A stretch of DNA of 64,000 nucleotides from Trichomonas vaginalis G3 (GCF_026262505.1 NC_067203.1:6386001-6450000), one strand, 5' to 3'; shown: positions 48,511-59,120, numbered from the stretch's first letter. Made by a program: numbers and translations. The notes: generated by a model not told the origin, from the sequence alone.

Positions 48511-51500
48511 TTAACCAACTCGTATCCAAGCGTGCATTGTTATATAAGGAGGCATATAATCTTTTCCATTACCTGCTGGGTCTGTAATACCAGCTACAAC
48601 ATGTGTATGATTTCCTGCAGTTCCACAGAAAATACCTGTGCTAACATCTTTGGGGTCATCTGAGATATCATATCTGTTCATTCCCTGTCTATCGAACCCG
48701 CTGCAAGATTTATATAACCTCTTTTTGTTATTGAATGTGAATGGTTTCCTTCCACAGATGTTCTTCCACTGAACCTATGCATATGTGAAGGAAGGTTTTC
48801 AATACCTATTTTCTTTGAACCTCCCATCTTCATTGACTGCGTATTAGTGTAGAATGGAAAACTGTCAACTATTTCATACCATCTACCACCAAATAAAGTG
48901 TTTGGATTTATTGGATTCATAGACGTATAAACAGCTCCTATAGGATATATTAAATCATATATGCTCATAACTCTATAAACATATTCTAAAGAACTTATGT
49001 CATTAAATACCATTTGGAATGTATCTCCCGGATGAAATGTTGCATTTGTTCCACTTTTATAATGTAATGTTAGTTCAATAGAATTATCCAAGAAAAATTC
49101 AAAAGTATCTGGTTGAAGACCTCTAACAAATTCAAATGGAGTTGCTGGTTCACCATTTATAATTTCTGTTGTAAATGTCATTGTATCTGGTTTCGAAAAT
49201 TTCTTTGTTAGTTCTGCATCCACATAAGTTTTGTCTGCTTTCTTGTCTAACATTGCGGGTAGTTCATATGCTTCAAAGTTTCTGGCATGATCTTCGATAT
49301 TCCTGCAACTCTTATCTAAATTGTTAAGAGTATCTTTTACGCTTGTACTCGGATTCTCTAAAGGTGCACTTGAACCCAAATCATAGTTCAATATTATGTC
49401 GTCTGCTCTAACAGTAGTGAAGGATTTATGTGTATGATTTTTGTCGGCTTTACTGTCTAACATTGATGGTAGTTCATATGCTTCAAAGTTTCTGGCATGA
49501 TCTTCGATATTCCTGCAACTCTTATCTAAATTGTTAAGAGTATCTTTTACGCTTGTACTCGGATTCTCTAAAGGTGCACTTGAACCCAAATCATAGTTCA
49601 ATATTATGTCGTCTGCTCTAACAGTAGTGAAGGATTTATGTGTATGATTTTTGTCGGCTTTACTATTTAATGTAGCTTGAAGTTCATTTATATCGGAGAT
49701 ATTGTGTTTATGAGATTTCAAAACTTTGTTCGTTGCGTCAAGTTCATCTTTGTCGGCTCTACTTTTAATAGCATCTTCAAAAGTTATTTTTGCCTTAACT
49801 CTCAAAGTAAATCTTGGTTCAACTAATACACCGTTAACATTGAAAGTAGAGGCATAAATTTCATCGTTATAACTAAATGCTTCTAGCGCTTTACCTGTGT
49901 CATAATGTACAGTACAGCTTATGTCATAACCTTTAGCACGAATGTATTTATATCTTCTTTCATTAACATCTTCCGTCTTCACTTTTTCATCCTGTGTTAA
50001 ATATCCATGGTAGTCCGTTATAATCTGTTCATCTGAAGTTATATAATGAACATGGTTTTTATCTGCTTTTTCGGCTAATTTCTCTTCTATCTCATTTATT
50101 TCAAGTTCATGCCTACCACCACCTCCCGAAGAAGTATTTTTCTTCAGCTCTTGAAGAACGTCCACTTCGCCATCTTTGGTGTCAATAATGAGACTTTGAG
50201 TTAAAACCTTTCCTGTCTTAATGGATGTTTGTAAAACTTCTTCTTCACCGTGTTCGGGGTCATGGTCGTCATCATATCTTGTGAAATCAGAGATGTTGTC
50301 ATACATTAAGCATATCTGTCTCAAAAGTTCTGCTATTTGAAACTGGAACGAAAGATATACAGAACTTTCATCATCTCCTAAAGTCAAGTCTGCTTTCTTA
50401 AGTATTTCTTGAATGTATGCAATGAGAACAGAGTACCTTGGAAAATATTCGAACAATATTTCATTAGCTGTTGGTTTTGGTGGTTCTTCTGGAGTTTCTG
50501 CATCTCTTGACTTCAATGCTCTTGCTCTCAAAGACCTAAATGTTAGAGCACCGGGTTTTACAAAGGACTTTATAAATGCTTTAATAGTTCCTGGTAAGTT
50601 ATTGTTAGCATTAAGTAAGTTCCTTATGCTTCCATCATGTACGTCCATAGCACTATGTAAAAAATCTATACTTTTCTTGTAGTCAGCAATAGACTGACTG
50701 TGATTTTTTAAAGATTTGTCAATACCTTTAAGCCAATCTTCATGCATGTCTGATACTGAGCCAAGAATATCATTTGCTTCCTTTAGTGTATTTTGTGCTT
50801 CTCGTAAAGTATCCAATCCCGTACGTGCATTGTTTGCTATACGTCTTACAGTATCTATTTGACTCCTTGTTTCTTGCATCCAACCAGATAAAGTTTTAAT
50901 AGTATCCGAACCATTTGAAATGAAGTTCAAAGCATTTTTAACGTCATCTAAAGCTTCTTCACCAAGTACTGCCCATATCTTTCCGATTTGGTATTGAAGA
51001 ACTCCATATGAAGCAGCTGTTAAACCAGTATTTATAAGGTCCCATATCCATGATTTAGCAGTTTTTCCATCCTTTCCATCCTTTCCATCCAAACCGTTTT
51101 CGCCTTGAGGTCCTTGTATTCCTTGTATTCCTTGTGGTCCTTGTGGTCCGGTGTCACCCTTCTCTCCTTTCAGTTCATCTTTATGTTCGTTATAATATTC
51201 TAATGTCATAAGGTGTACATCATTACTGCTACCAGCAACGCCGAGAATTTGTTTCTCATTCATGACTAAATTCTTTAGGCATTTAATGTTGTCGTCAAAT
51301 CGAAAGCTCTTTAACAATTCAATGAGAACATTAAGTACTTTCACTAATGAGGCATCTACTGTAGAATTTATATATTGCACCGTTCCATCATTTATGATAG
51401 GAAAACTTATTGTAATGAATGGGTCATAAGTGTTAAAAGTATCGAAATCAATGACTTTTTTAGTTTTTCCATCGTCAATGACTAAATCATTGCCTTCAAT

Positions 51501-51581
51501 GGTTAAAGTTGAGTTTTCGTTTACTAGTTCATGTGCTCTTCTTGCTTCATTTGTTTCATACGCATATGCAGCAATAGTCAT
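48511..51581 (-). pseudogene. Long fibre: collagen stretch, coiled coils, phage tail-collar end
   Basis: The 967-residue main frame starts MTIAAYAYET. A head of about 140 residues is followed by a collagen-like region with Gly-X-Y triplets (GPQGPQGIQGIQGPQG), a coiled-coil shaft and several KADKNHTHKSFTT modules. There are two adjacent 70-residue copies (210 bp each, starting about 49261 and 49471, nearly identical). The end has YPIGAVYTSMNP, LFGGRWYEIVDSF and GGSKKIGIENLPSHMHRF, like T4 gp12-type collar or receptor-binding tips. An attachment fibre of the virion. Near the end the frame is broken (about one break). Confidence 0.8.
49261..49680 (-). repeat. Direct 210-bp duplication in the fibre gene
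   Basis: Two nearly identical 210-bp units, first copy from about 49261 and second from about 49471, each encoding 70 residues of shaft. The identity at DNA level suggests a recent slip or unequal exchange. Confidence 0.9.
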
Positions 51582-51598
51582 ATTTTAATGAGAATAAA

Positions 51599-52359
51599 AT
51601 GTTGTTCTATTTGCAAAGTACAGACCCAAACGAATATGGACAGTAAAGCTACAAACAAACTTAGGTCTTCAGAATGAAGCACTTGCTTTCAGAGTTGTTG
51701 ACTTCAATACTATCGCAACTTTTGTCATAACAGATGAAACAGATTTCATAGAGATTGAAATAGATGACAAAAGAAGTTTTATAACATTTCCTAACAGAGC
51801 AGAGTATAGAATAGATAAAATTGCTGGAGTCATAGATACTCTCATAAATGAAGAAACTATTGACAACATAGATGTCGAACTCTCTTCTGAGGGAACATTG
51901 AAGTTCAGTAGCAAGAAAGAGTTCAAGATAACACGAATGAGTCATAGAGTTCAACTTCTTTTGGGAGCATACCATATGACACCTTTGAAAAGTGTTGACA
52001 AAACGATTGAGATGAAATCTGTTCCATACGTATGTTATGGTAATTGTTTATACATTGAGTCTAAAATAGCTAATGTCACAGGCATTTCAGGAGTTAATAG
52101 TAAAGGTTCAGTAGAATATAAATCTTTCTGTTATGCAGTCAATTCAATGTTCATTCCAAACGTTCCTGTCATAGCAACTCATTTAGGTAAATGGGTTCGC
52201 ATTAGTCCTCATAATTTGAAAGACATGCAATTCAGACTTGTTGACTTTCAAGGAGAGCCTGTAGAACTGAAGGCACCAGTGCGAATGACTGTTGAAGTTG
52301 ACTTTTTAGAAAATATTAAATGCAACAGCTTACAAGAGAACTCAGAGCTAAAAATATAA
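51599..52359 (+). pseudogene. Penton-like protein, element 2 copy
   Basis: It contains everything that the partial copy at 2-619 shows, and adds the N-terminal third (LGLQNEALAFRVVDFNTIATF). The end overlaps the next small gene, as in element 1. About one break near the start; the rest is open. Confidence 0.5.
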
Positions 52360-52562
52360 AGTATGAATGTTATGTATTAGGTCATGAACTTTGGTTGTTG
52401 CTGTTTGATGAAACAAATGAGTTAGTTATGTCAGTCAAGAGAACAGAAAAATATTGTGTTAGTGAAAACTGCACCAAGTCAATAAGATTAGGTTTGCATT
52501 ATGAAGATGAGTTCGATACTGTTGAAGAAGTTTTGGATAGATATTACAAATTGCTAACTTGA
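52320..52562 (+). CDS. Small Maverick protein, 80 aa
   Basis: The copy of 580-849 without the ten-residue hairpin insertion (VKRTEK directly joined to YCVSEN). It ends near an AT-rich stretch containing another hairpin insertion (52556-52610). Confidence 0.6.
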   Translation: MQQLTRELRAKNIKYECYVLGHELWLLLFDETNELVMSVKRTEKYCVSENCTKSIRLGLHYEDEFDTVEEVLDRYYKLLT

Positions 52563-52610
52563 AATTTTTTGACTGACGGCGCAAAGCGCCAAGACCGAGG
52601 TCCTGACTGC
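52556..52610 (+). repeat. About 55-bp hairpin insertion, absent from element 1
   Basis: Compared with 840-850 of element 1, about 55 bp are inserted at the 3' end of the small gene, with the hairpins GGCGC-AAA-GCGCC (52578-52590) and GACC-GA-GGTC (52593-52602). The stem layout matches the double-hairpin family. Confidence 0.75.
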
Positions 52611-52614
52611 TTTA

Positions 52615-53224
52615 ATTTACTAAAACATATTTCAAACAAAGCTTATAGTCAGTAGATAGTTTTGTATACTCGTTCGAATATTTATACTTAAACTCAACTC
52701 CTGTAGTTCCTGGTGTTTCAATGATGCGGATGTTACCTATTTTCATGAATAGTGGAGTTTGACCACAGCATTCGATTTCAGGGTCGAGATAGTCAATGAC
52801 ACATTGTTTCCCTGTTATTCGTGATATAACATTTTCAATCCTCCCTTGTTAGAATTATTTGGTTCTTGCTTATAAGATTTACCAAAAGCTTCTTATCGTC
52901 TTTGAGTAAAATTGTTTGGTATAACTGAAGAAGGTAATGGTCTACGTTATCTGAAGGATTTGTTTGAACATTTGTGTAAGGGTTGTCGTTGGCTTCTCTT
53001 GAAAGAATTTGGTCCAGTGGTGGATACTCTAACTTAACATCTGATGTAGCGTTAGCGTTTGAAGCTGTGTTTAAATTCACCGACTTAAGTTCTGGTTCTT
53101 TTTCTTTCAAACACTCTGAACTATAGTTCTTTATGACAATATTGTTTGTCGTTCGTGAGTCAACATTTGATGTTGGTTCAATTGGAACATTAACGGCACC
53201 AGCTAAGATGGATTTGCTTCTCAT
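52615..53224 (-). pseudogene. CCG-family hypothetical gene, element 2 copy
   Basis: Copy of 846-1460, with the same MRSKSILAGAVNVP start and C-terminal region. About one break here, in a stretch that is open in element 1. Confidence 0.55.
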
Positions 53225-53249
53225 TTCATATAGAATAAAAACCTTTTAT

Positions 53250-53651
53250 ATGTATGAAATGAACAATATACTCGACAAGGGTTTGAATGTAAAGCTAACG
53301 AATGAAAATATTGTTGAATTCACTGAGACAGGTGCTGTGTATAAAGATGTAGAACTACTGAACAAAAGAGCTAAGGGAAGAAGCAGGAACATGAACAAAG
53401 GGTGGAAGCCTATAAAAATTTATGTCAATGATGGCTCAGGAGGTTCAAACATAAAGTATGCAGAAAGTTATAGAGTTTATGCTCTCAAAGGTGAAAAGCC
53501 TTCATTTAAGAACAGCTATTCTAACGCATATCCTCAAAAGCTAACGGATGGGGAAGTGGATGATATGAATGACAGCAAAAATATTAACAGAAATGGCGAC
53601 AGAGATGCATGGAATTTGTTTACCATCAGTCAATTGAAGGTTAAACTTTAA
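53250..53651 (+). CDS. Maverick hypothetical protein, about 134 aa, element 2 copy
   Basis: Identical in sequence to the gene at 1486-1887 over its whole length, as far as I can compare by eye. It looks whole; function unknown. Confidence 0.55.
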   Translation: MYEMNNILDKGLNVKLTNENIVEFTETGAVYKDVELLNKRAKGRSRNMNKGWKPIKIYVNDGSGGSNIKYAESYRVYALKGEKPSFKNSYSNAYPQKLTDGEVDDMNDSKNINRNGDRDAWNLFTISQLKVKL

Positions 53652-54532
53652 AACAATGTTGGTCGTTCCCATGGAATATTTTTGACTTTAATGGTATTAG
53701 TCATGATATGAATCTCAAGGTATGAACGAGGAGAGATGAGAGACTTATATGCTTCCCAAATTTCTTCAAAAGGTAATGTTATACCTGACTGTTTCCAAAT
53801 GAGTTCAATATCATAGCGTGAGAAACCTTGAAAGATAACGAAGTCAGTTATGAGACGTTTTATGTTTAAAGCTAAAAACCTCCATGTTTGCATAAGTATT
53901 GCTACAGTTAAATGGTAATGTCTGACTTTAGTTATGATGTTAGCTAATGGTGAGTCTGGTTTTGACACTAAACCTTTTCCGGCGAAGTCGTCGCAAACTA
54001 ACAAAGTGTTTGAAGGATATTTTTTGAAGGGGTATTTTGAAAGTTTTGACAGAATGTAGTTTGTAAGTCGTTTCATATCGTAAACTCCTGAGTACTGACG
54101 TAAGTGGTGTTTGTCAATAATTCTTTCCATCTTCTCAGAAGTCTTTTGCATTCCTGACTGTATAAATTCAACGATGGCATAATATTTCTCTTACGTCGAA
54201 TGTAACGTTGAAGAAATTCAATGAGTTCACTGTCTGGAACTTTAACGACAGATGCTTGAACTTTGACATGAATGTTTTCGCTGTTGATCCATAGAGTCTG
54301 AAGTTGCTGATATAATGATTTGGTCATAGTAGAGTCGTTTCCTAAACGTCTGTTATGAGTATATGACGAATGAGGTTAAATGTCTTACCTGAACCCATCT
54401 TTCCACAATAGAAATACACACCATTTGAACAGAATTCATAATCTTTGCTGAAAGGAAGAATAAGAGAAGAGTTAAGTTTGTCTGTAGTTTCATTCATGTC
54501 TTCATCTACTCATGTATTAAATGCTTCATTTT
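53648..54532 (-). pseudogene. A32-like packaging ATPase, element 2 copy, broken
   Basis: The downstream 167 residues are open and contain NTLLVCDDFAGKG (Walker B) and a VRHYHLTVAILMQTW segment. The N-terminal region is decayed (about four breaks). The same gene as 1884-2769, and distinct from the element 3 enzyme. Confidence 0.75.
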
Positions 54533-54545
54533 ATCTCCATTAAAA

Positions 54546-55422
54546 ATGCAAGTCAGAAATATTCAGAACATAGCACCGAGTCTAACTGACAAGAGTATAA
54601 AGATATACTATGAACACGTTATGATGAAACCAACCAAAATTCAAGAAAGTCAGTATACTTATGAATATCCAAGACACTGGGTAGAGTATGTAGGAGGTGA
54701 GAAAGCTATTGAAATCAGACAGTTCGAAGTATTCCAGCAGGAAGAACAATATTATTGAAGAACTTTAATGTTTTGAGATATAATGATGAAACAAAGAAGC
54801 AAGATAGTTTTCCTGTTGCTGTGTATGTGAACTTAGATACAGAGATGACATGAAAGTTTTTAAACAAAGCTTCAAACGGTAGTGAGAGAACAACTTACTG
54901 CGGAAGGACATCCATTACCTTCAGAAGTTACCATAGCATATAATTTTGAAACAAACTCAATAGATTTTAAAGTCGTCTCTGCAAAGAAGTCAGGTTTTAC
55001 ATTTAATGAAGCAGATGTATATTCGAATGAAAACTTCAAAGCTATTGCATGGTTAGATAATGACGATTGCTTTAAGAAAATATTTAAATACAGTGACTCA
55101 ACGATGTCAATAGATGACCTTCGTGGAATGTTACCATCGACGTTTACAGTTGAAGGTTCAGCAGGATTGCTTACAAGATTGTCAATTGGTGGCATTTGGT
55201 CTCGTGAGAACATTGTTATAAAAATCCAGTATAAGTGAATTTGCTGAAGAATCTATATTATGTCTTTCAAACTATATGTATTCGCCGCCGAAGCATTATA
55301 GTATAACAAACTTTGTCAGTAAGTTTAACATAAGACTTGTCGAACCTTCTTCAATGAAATGTTGTGCTACCTAAAGATGAAAGGATGGACTCATTATTGA
55401 GATGATTTTAATAGCATATTAA
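54546..55422 (+). pseudogene. Virion-protein-like gene, element 2 right copy, broken
   Basis: Copy of 2786-3666 with start after TCCATTAAAA. About four breaks. Element 2 therefore holds both this copy and the distant relative at 38023-38922. Confidence 0.5.
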
Positions 55423-55642
55423 ATGAGCTTGTTCTTGAAAGTCGTTCATGATGAAATAACTGTTGTAGAAGATGTTAGCAATTGTTCAGACATTTTGAAG
55501 CTATAGATGATATAAGAAAAGAAGTTAGATAGACCGCAAAGCGGTGAGGGCGAAGCCGTGAGAATGTTTATGTTTCATGACTTCTCCAGTAACGAGAACT
55601 TTTATGAATAATATTGAAGAGAGATGATTTTAATATGGGTAA
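55423..55642 (+). pseudogene. Small gene with hairpin, element 2 copy
   Basis: Counterpart of 3667-3890. The double hairpin at 55533-55557 (ACCGC-AAA-GCGGT, GGGC-GAA-GCC) sits at the homologous site. Broken. Confidence 0.4.
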
Positions 55643-56157
55643 ATGGTAGCTTGGGCAGCTTTAGGCGCAATGGGAACAAAAGCATTAGCATTTGGAGCAA
55701 AAGCACTTGGAGCTTATGACGCAGTAAATAAAATGAGTGGAGGAAGGGTTTCGAAGACATTAGATGCAAATAAAGGAAGATTGGAGCTGGGTTGCAAAGA
55801 AGTTAAGATTAAATAAAATGGGCTCATAAATAAAGCATCCAATTTGGTTGCGACTGAGTCAGAAAATGCTTTAGGAAAGGACGATGAGTTTGCAAAACAC
55901 GCAAAAGACTTTAATGACCAGATGAAAGGTGAAACAATGCATTTAAATAGAGTCGATGGAACTAAAGAAAATGTTCTTCTCCACAATCTTCCACCAGCGG
56001 TCCTATGGAATGTATGGAAACCCTTACAAAGACCATTTGACCCATTGACTGGAAGTAACTGGTATCATTACGGCCGAAGAAGAAAGACAGTCAAGTTGGA
56101 GGACAGACGTGAAGAAAGCAACTAAAAAAACCAAGGAAGAGAGTTATAAAGCAATGA
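55643..56157 (+). pseudogene. Amphipathic basic protein gene, element 2 copy, broken
   Basis: Counterpart of 3891-4406 with the same AALGAMGTKALAFGAKALG head. About four breaks. Its last codons lie in the right terminal repeat. Confidence 0.5.
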
Positions 56158-56754
56158 ATTCAACAGGGTAAAATGATTGAAAAAGAGTGAGATCTCACCA
56201 CTTCACCTAAATTTATTTTTGTGCTATGTTTTCATACGTGAGGGTGTGATATCATTTAATTTTTAAGTTTATTTTTTATTTTACTGAAAATTTTATTTGG
56301 ATGTAAATGACAGAACAAAAGCAACTCATACAAATCAAAACATATAACAAACATACATTTAAACATTTATTCTTCCTTCCTGAGCAAACATGTTCTTTCA
56401 AATACATCCGAGACCAGTTGACTTTTCATTGACTGTGTATAAAGATAGAAATAGTTATATCATTAAACCATATGATGACGAAGGTAAGTTATGTAAATTG
56501 TACGTTAAGAAGTTAGAGAAAGTTTATGGCTTCAAGTATGACTACAATAGGGTTAACACTGATGATGAAGATATTGAGGAAAATTTATGAGAACATTAGT
56601 GAAGTCGTTAGTGAGAACGATAGTGAGAACGTTTATTTTTTACATTAGTGAGTTCGTTAGTGAAGTGAAGTGGGTGGCGGTTTTGTAAATATTTAAGGTT
56701 ATGTTGGGTAAGGTGGAACGCAGTGCCGCCGTACCCAACATAACCATACTAACT
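56133..56754 (-). repeat. Right terminal inverted repeat of element 2
   Basis: Reverse complement of 34282-34909, with the 94-residue gene inside and CCATACTAACT at the tip. The palindrome in it has an AGATCT centre at 56190-56195 with GTGAG/CTCAC arms, whereas the left repeat has a GGGTATATCTAACC type. Confidence 0.85.
56307..56590 (+). pseudogene. HNH-associated C-terminal domain gene, right repeat copy
   Basis: Second copy within element 2 of the gene at 34446-34730, in the opposite orientation. It keeps the C-terminal RVNTDDEDIEENL end but is broken (about one break). Confidence 0.6.
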
Positions 56755-56759
56755 ATTAT
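56755..56759 (+). repeat. Target site duplication, right (ATTAT)
   Basis: Matches 34277-34281. Confidence 0.8.
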
Positions 56760-57340
56760 TGAAAAAGATATGGAGGATAATGATGAACAATCTCTAAAAG
56801 CTGATTAATTAATGATAATAACGTTGCAATATGATATATATATTAATTTTAAAAATTTATTTCCTTCAAAACATGAAATTTCTGATGTTAGGAGGTAGAA
56901 ATATTGATGTTATATTTTGGAAATTAAACAATATGAAATTTCTAAAATGCTTCCTTGGATAATTTTCGCTTAGTTTCTGGTAAATGTAATGATTTTAAGG
57001 GTATGCTGGCAAAACAATATTCCCCAATTTGAGAAAGAATTTTACGCAGTTTGCATATGAATAGTCTAACAAAGTCGTAATAGATCTGTTTTCGAAATAA
57101 AATTTGAAAGTAAAACACTTATTTCGTTGGGAAATGAACAGACTGCATTAAGATGTTAGATCAATGTGATACTTGGCAAGATTGGAACTGAAGTCTGGTT
57201 CATAAAAGTCAATTTTCAGTTCCGGAAAAGCATATACAATGTGTTATAGTAAACAAATTATATAATTATTTGAATTGACATGGTCTTCATATGTTTAAGG
57301 TTAGTTTTCGGATTTTTTGTAAAGTAACGGTTTTTCTAAA
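56760..57340. other. Host intergenic DNA
   Basis: AT-rich with no supported gene. A GTTAGTTTTCGG stretch lies just before the next gene. Confidence 0.6.
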
Positions 57341-58312
57341 ATGGATCAATCCTTGGATCTGAATTTCGAATATATTGCTGCTCATATCAGTGATTATATT
57401 CAAAACGAAAACTTTTTTGATACATTCGATATCAGCGATATCAAAACAATCATGAAATATTCATGTTTTACCTTTGATGAGTACATTACTCTTCTGAAGC
57501 AGTCTTCACCAACTCTCACTGCCAAAGAATTATATATCAGTACTCGAAAAGCAAGTGTTACTATCCAAAATTTCGAAGAAGTCATTTCAATTCTGAAATC
57601 TATCAAAAAGTACATGAAATTCAATACATTTGATGGAATCATTGATTTTATCAACGAAAACCAAAAGCATTTGCTTGATTCTACAGAAGAAACCAAAAAG
57701 CCTCAAACAGAAACACAAACTTTACAAAATCAAATACAAAATTCTGCCAATGAAACAACAGCCACTCGAACTAATGAATCACGCAACTATCCTAAAGAAT
57801 TTTTAAACAAAATCTCATCACTTAAGAAATCTGATGATTTTGATAAAGTTTATAAATTCTTTGAAGATCTTTCTTCTAAAAACAGTGGCGAAATGACTTC
57901 AAAAGCTTGTGAAGAAGGACTTTGGTTAAAAAACTCATCGGGGTATGAAAAGAATGTACTTCATATTGCAAGTGAAAATGGAAATCTTAATCTTGTCAAA
58001 TTACTTATTAAAGGTGGTTGTGATAAAGAATCAAAGTCTAAATTTGGAGAAACACCACTCATTTGGGCATCAGCTAATGGTCATCTTGAAATTGTTAAAT
58101 ATCTTATCTCTGTTGGAGCTGATATAGATGCAAAGACTAGATATGGATGGACTCCACTAATTCATGCATCATATAATGAATGTCTTGAAGTTGTTAAATA
58201 TCTTATCTCTGCTGGAGCTGATAAAGATGCAAAGACTAAATATGGAACAACTGCGCTTTCATTTTCTAAGAATAAGGTAAGAGACTTTCTAATATCTATT
58301 GGAGCCAAGTAA
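57341..58312 (+). CDS. Ankyrin-repeat protein, 323 aa
   Basis: A whole gene. The N-terminal 170 residues are the helical DUF3447-like region usual in trichomonad ankyrin proteins (FDTFDISDIKTIMKY). A low-complexity Gln/Asn/Thr segment follows, then four ankyrin repeats from about residue 205: NVLHIASENGNLNLVKLLI, TPLIWASANGHLEIVKYLI, TPLIHASYNECLEVVKYLI and a partial fourth. Ankyrin repeats bind proteins. The ORF starts in a CTAAAATG context without a clear initiator and ends TAATATAA. Confidence 0.85.
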   Translation: MDQSLDLNFEYIAAHISDYIQNENFFDTFDISDIKTIMKYSCFTFDEYITLLKQSSPTLTAKELYISTRKASVTIQNFEEVISILKSIKKYMKFNTFDGIIDFINENQKHLLDSTEETKKPQTETQTLQNQIQNSANETTATRTNESRNYPKEFLNKISSLKKSDDFDKVYKFFEDLSSKNSGEMTSKACEEGLWLKNSSGYEKNVLHIASENGNLNLVKLLIKGGCDKESKSKFGETPLIWASANGHLEIVKYLISVGADIDAKTRYGWTPLIHASYNECLEVVKYLISAGADKDAKTKYGTTALSFSKNKVRDFLISIGAK

Positions 58313-59120
58313 TATAATCGGATAGTCCAAACATTTCTTCATATGAATATTGTTTGTTCTTCATTTAATTAATTAAAATAAACATTTTACTTATACGGAA
58401 AAATATGGTCTTAAGCTCACTTTTGGTTATATATATTTTTGGACAGGGTGGGCATGTGATTGAGGTGTAGTATAACAATTAAAACAGCCGAATTGACTTT
58501 CATCTATTGAAAGTATATATATACTTTAAACATAAATATAAGATTACAATTAGTTAAAAACAATTAAACAGTTTTTATTCAAATTTATTGAATAAATTAA
58601 GATTGCTAATATGAATCAATCTAATATTCTCAAGTTCACTATTCATACCAAGAGACTTAGGCAACCTTAGTATAACTGAACTATACATAACATAAGTTCA
58701 GGAGAGGGATTACAAACATAAAAACATATTTTAAAATATTGTTTTTCTATTTTGATATTGACTAATGTTAATGTTGACATGTGGTGTTATACATACAATG
58801 CCAGATCTTATGATTATAATAATATAAATTATATGATAATAATATCTCCAAAATTTAAGCCTTTTCATTTTATTATAGCCGACAATTTGTGAAACATACT
58901 CAAGAAGCCCAACAATTATGCAAACGACATTTAATCTTCATAGTCCTTTTTGAAAATCTACTTTATGAAGTATTCCTTTCAGATCATATTTTGGCAAACT
59001 CATAGACTTTGGTTTTGGGTGTGACATTGAGTTTACACATCGTTAAAGAAAATTCTTAACTTTATTCCATCGGCACCACACGTCGATAATATAACAACAA
59101 GACATTTTTTTTTAATTTTT
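58313..59120. other. Host intergenic DNA
   Basis: About 0.8 kb of AT-rich sequence with no gene that I can support. It contains tracts of AT dinucleotides and a 16-base T run with one A (59105-59118) before the next gene. Confidence 0.6.

Larger units (their letters stand above)
34282..56754. mobile_element. Maverick/Polinton element 2, full span (22.5 kb)
   Basis: It starts AGTTAGTATGGTTATG and ends with its reverse complement, with about 0.62 kb inverted terminal repeats and an ATTAT duplication. It encodes major capsid, polymerase B, integrase, fibre, penton-like, ATPase and small virion genes. Missing from recognition: a cysteine protease (maturation protease), which I could not identify. 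Several genes are whole (capsid, integrase, two virion-like genes); about ten are broken, most of them in the right 5 kb and the polymerase. Young element, judged by its intact ends and the low divergence from element 1. Confidence 0.93.

Noticed and set aside
34282-56754. Adenovirus-type cysteine protease in element 2
   Set aside because: I looked for a His/Cys catalytic pattern in the unassigned frames and could not find a convincing one.
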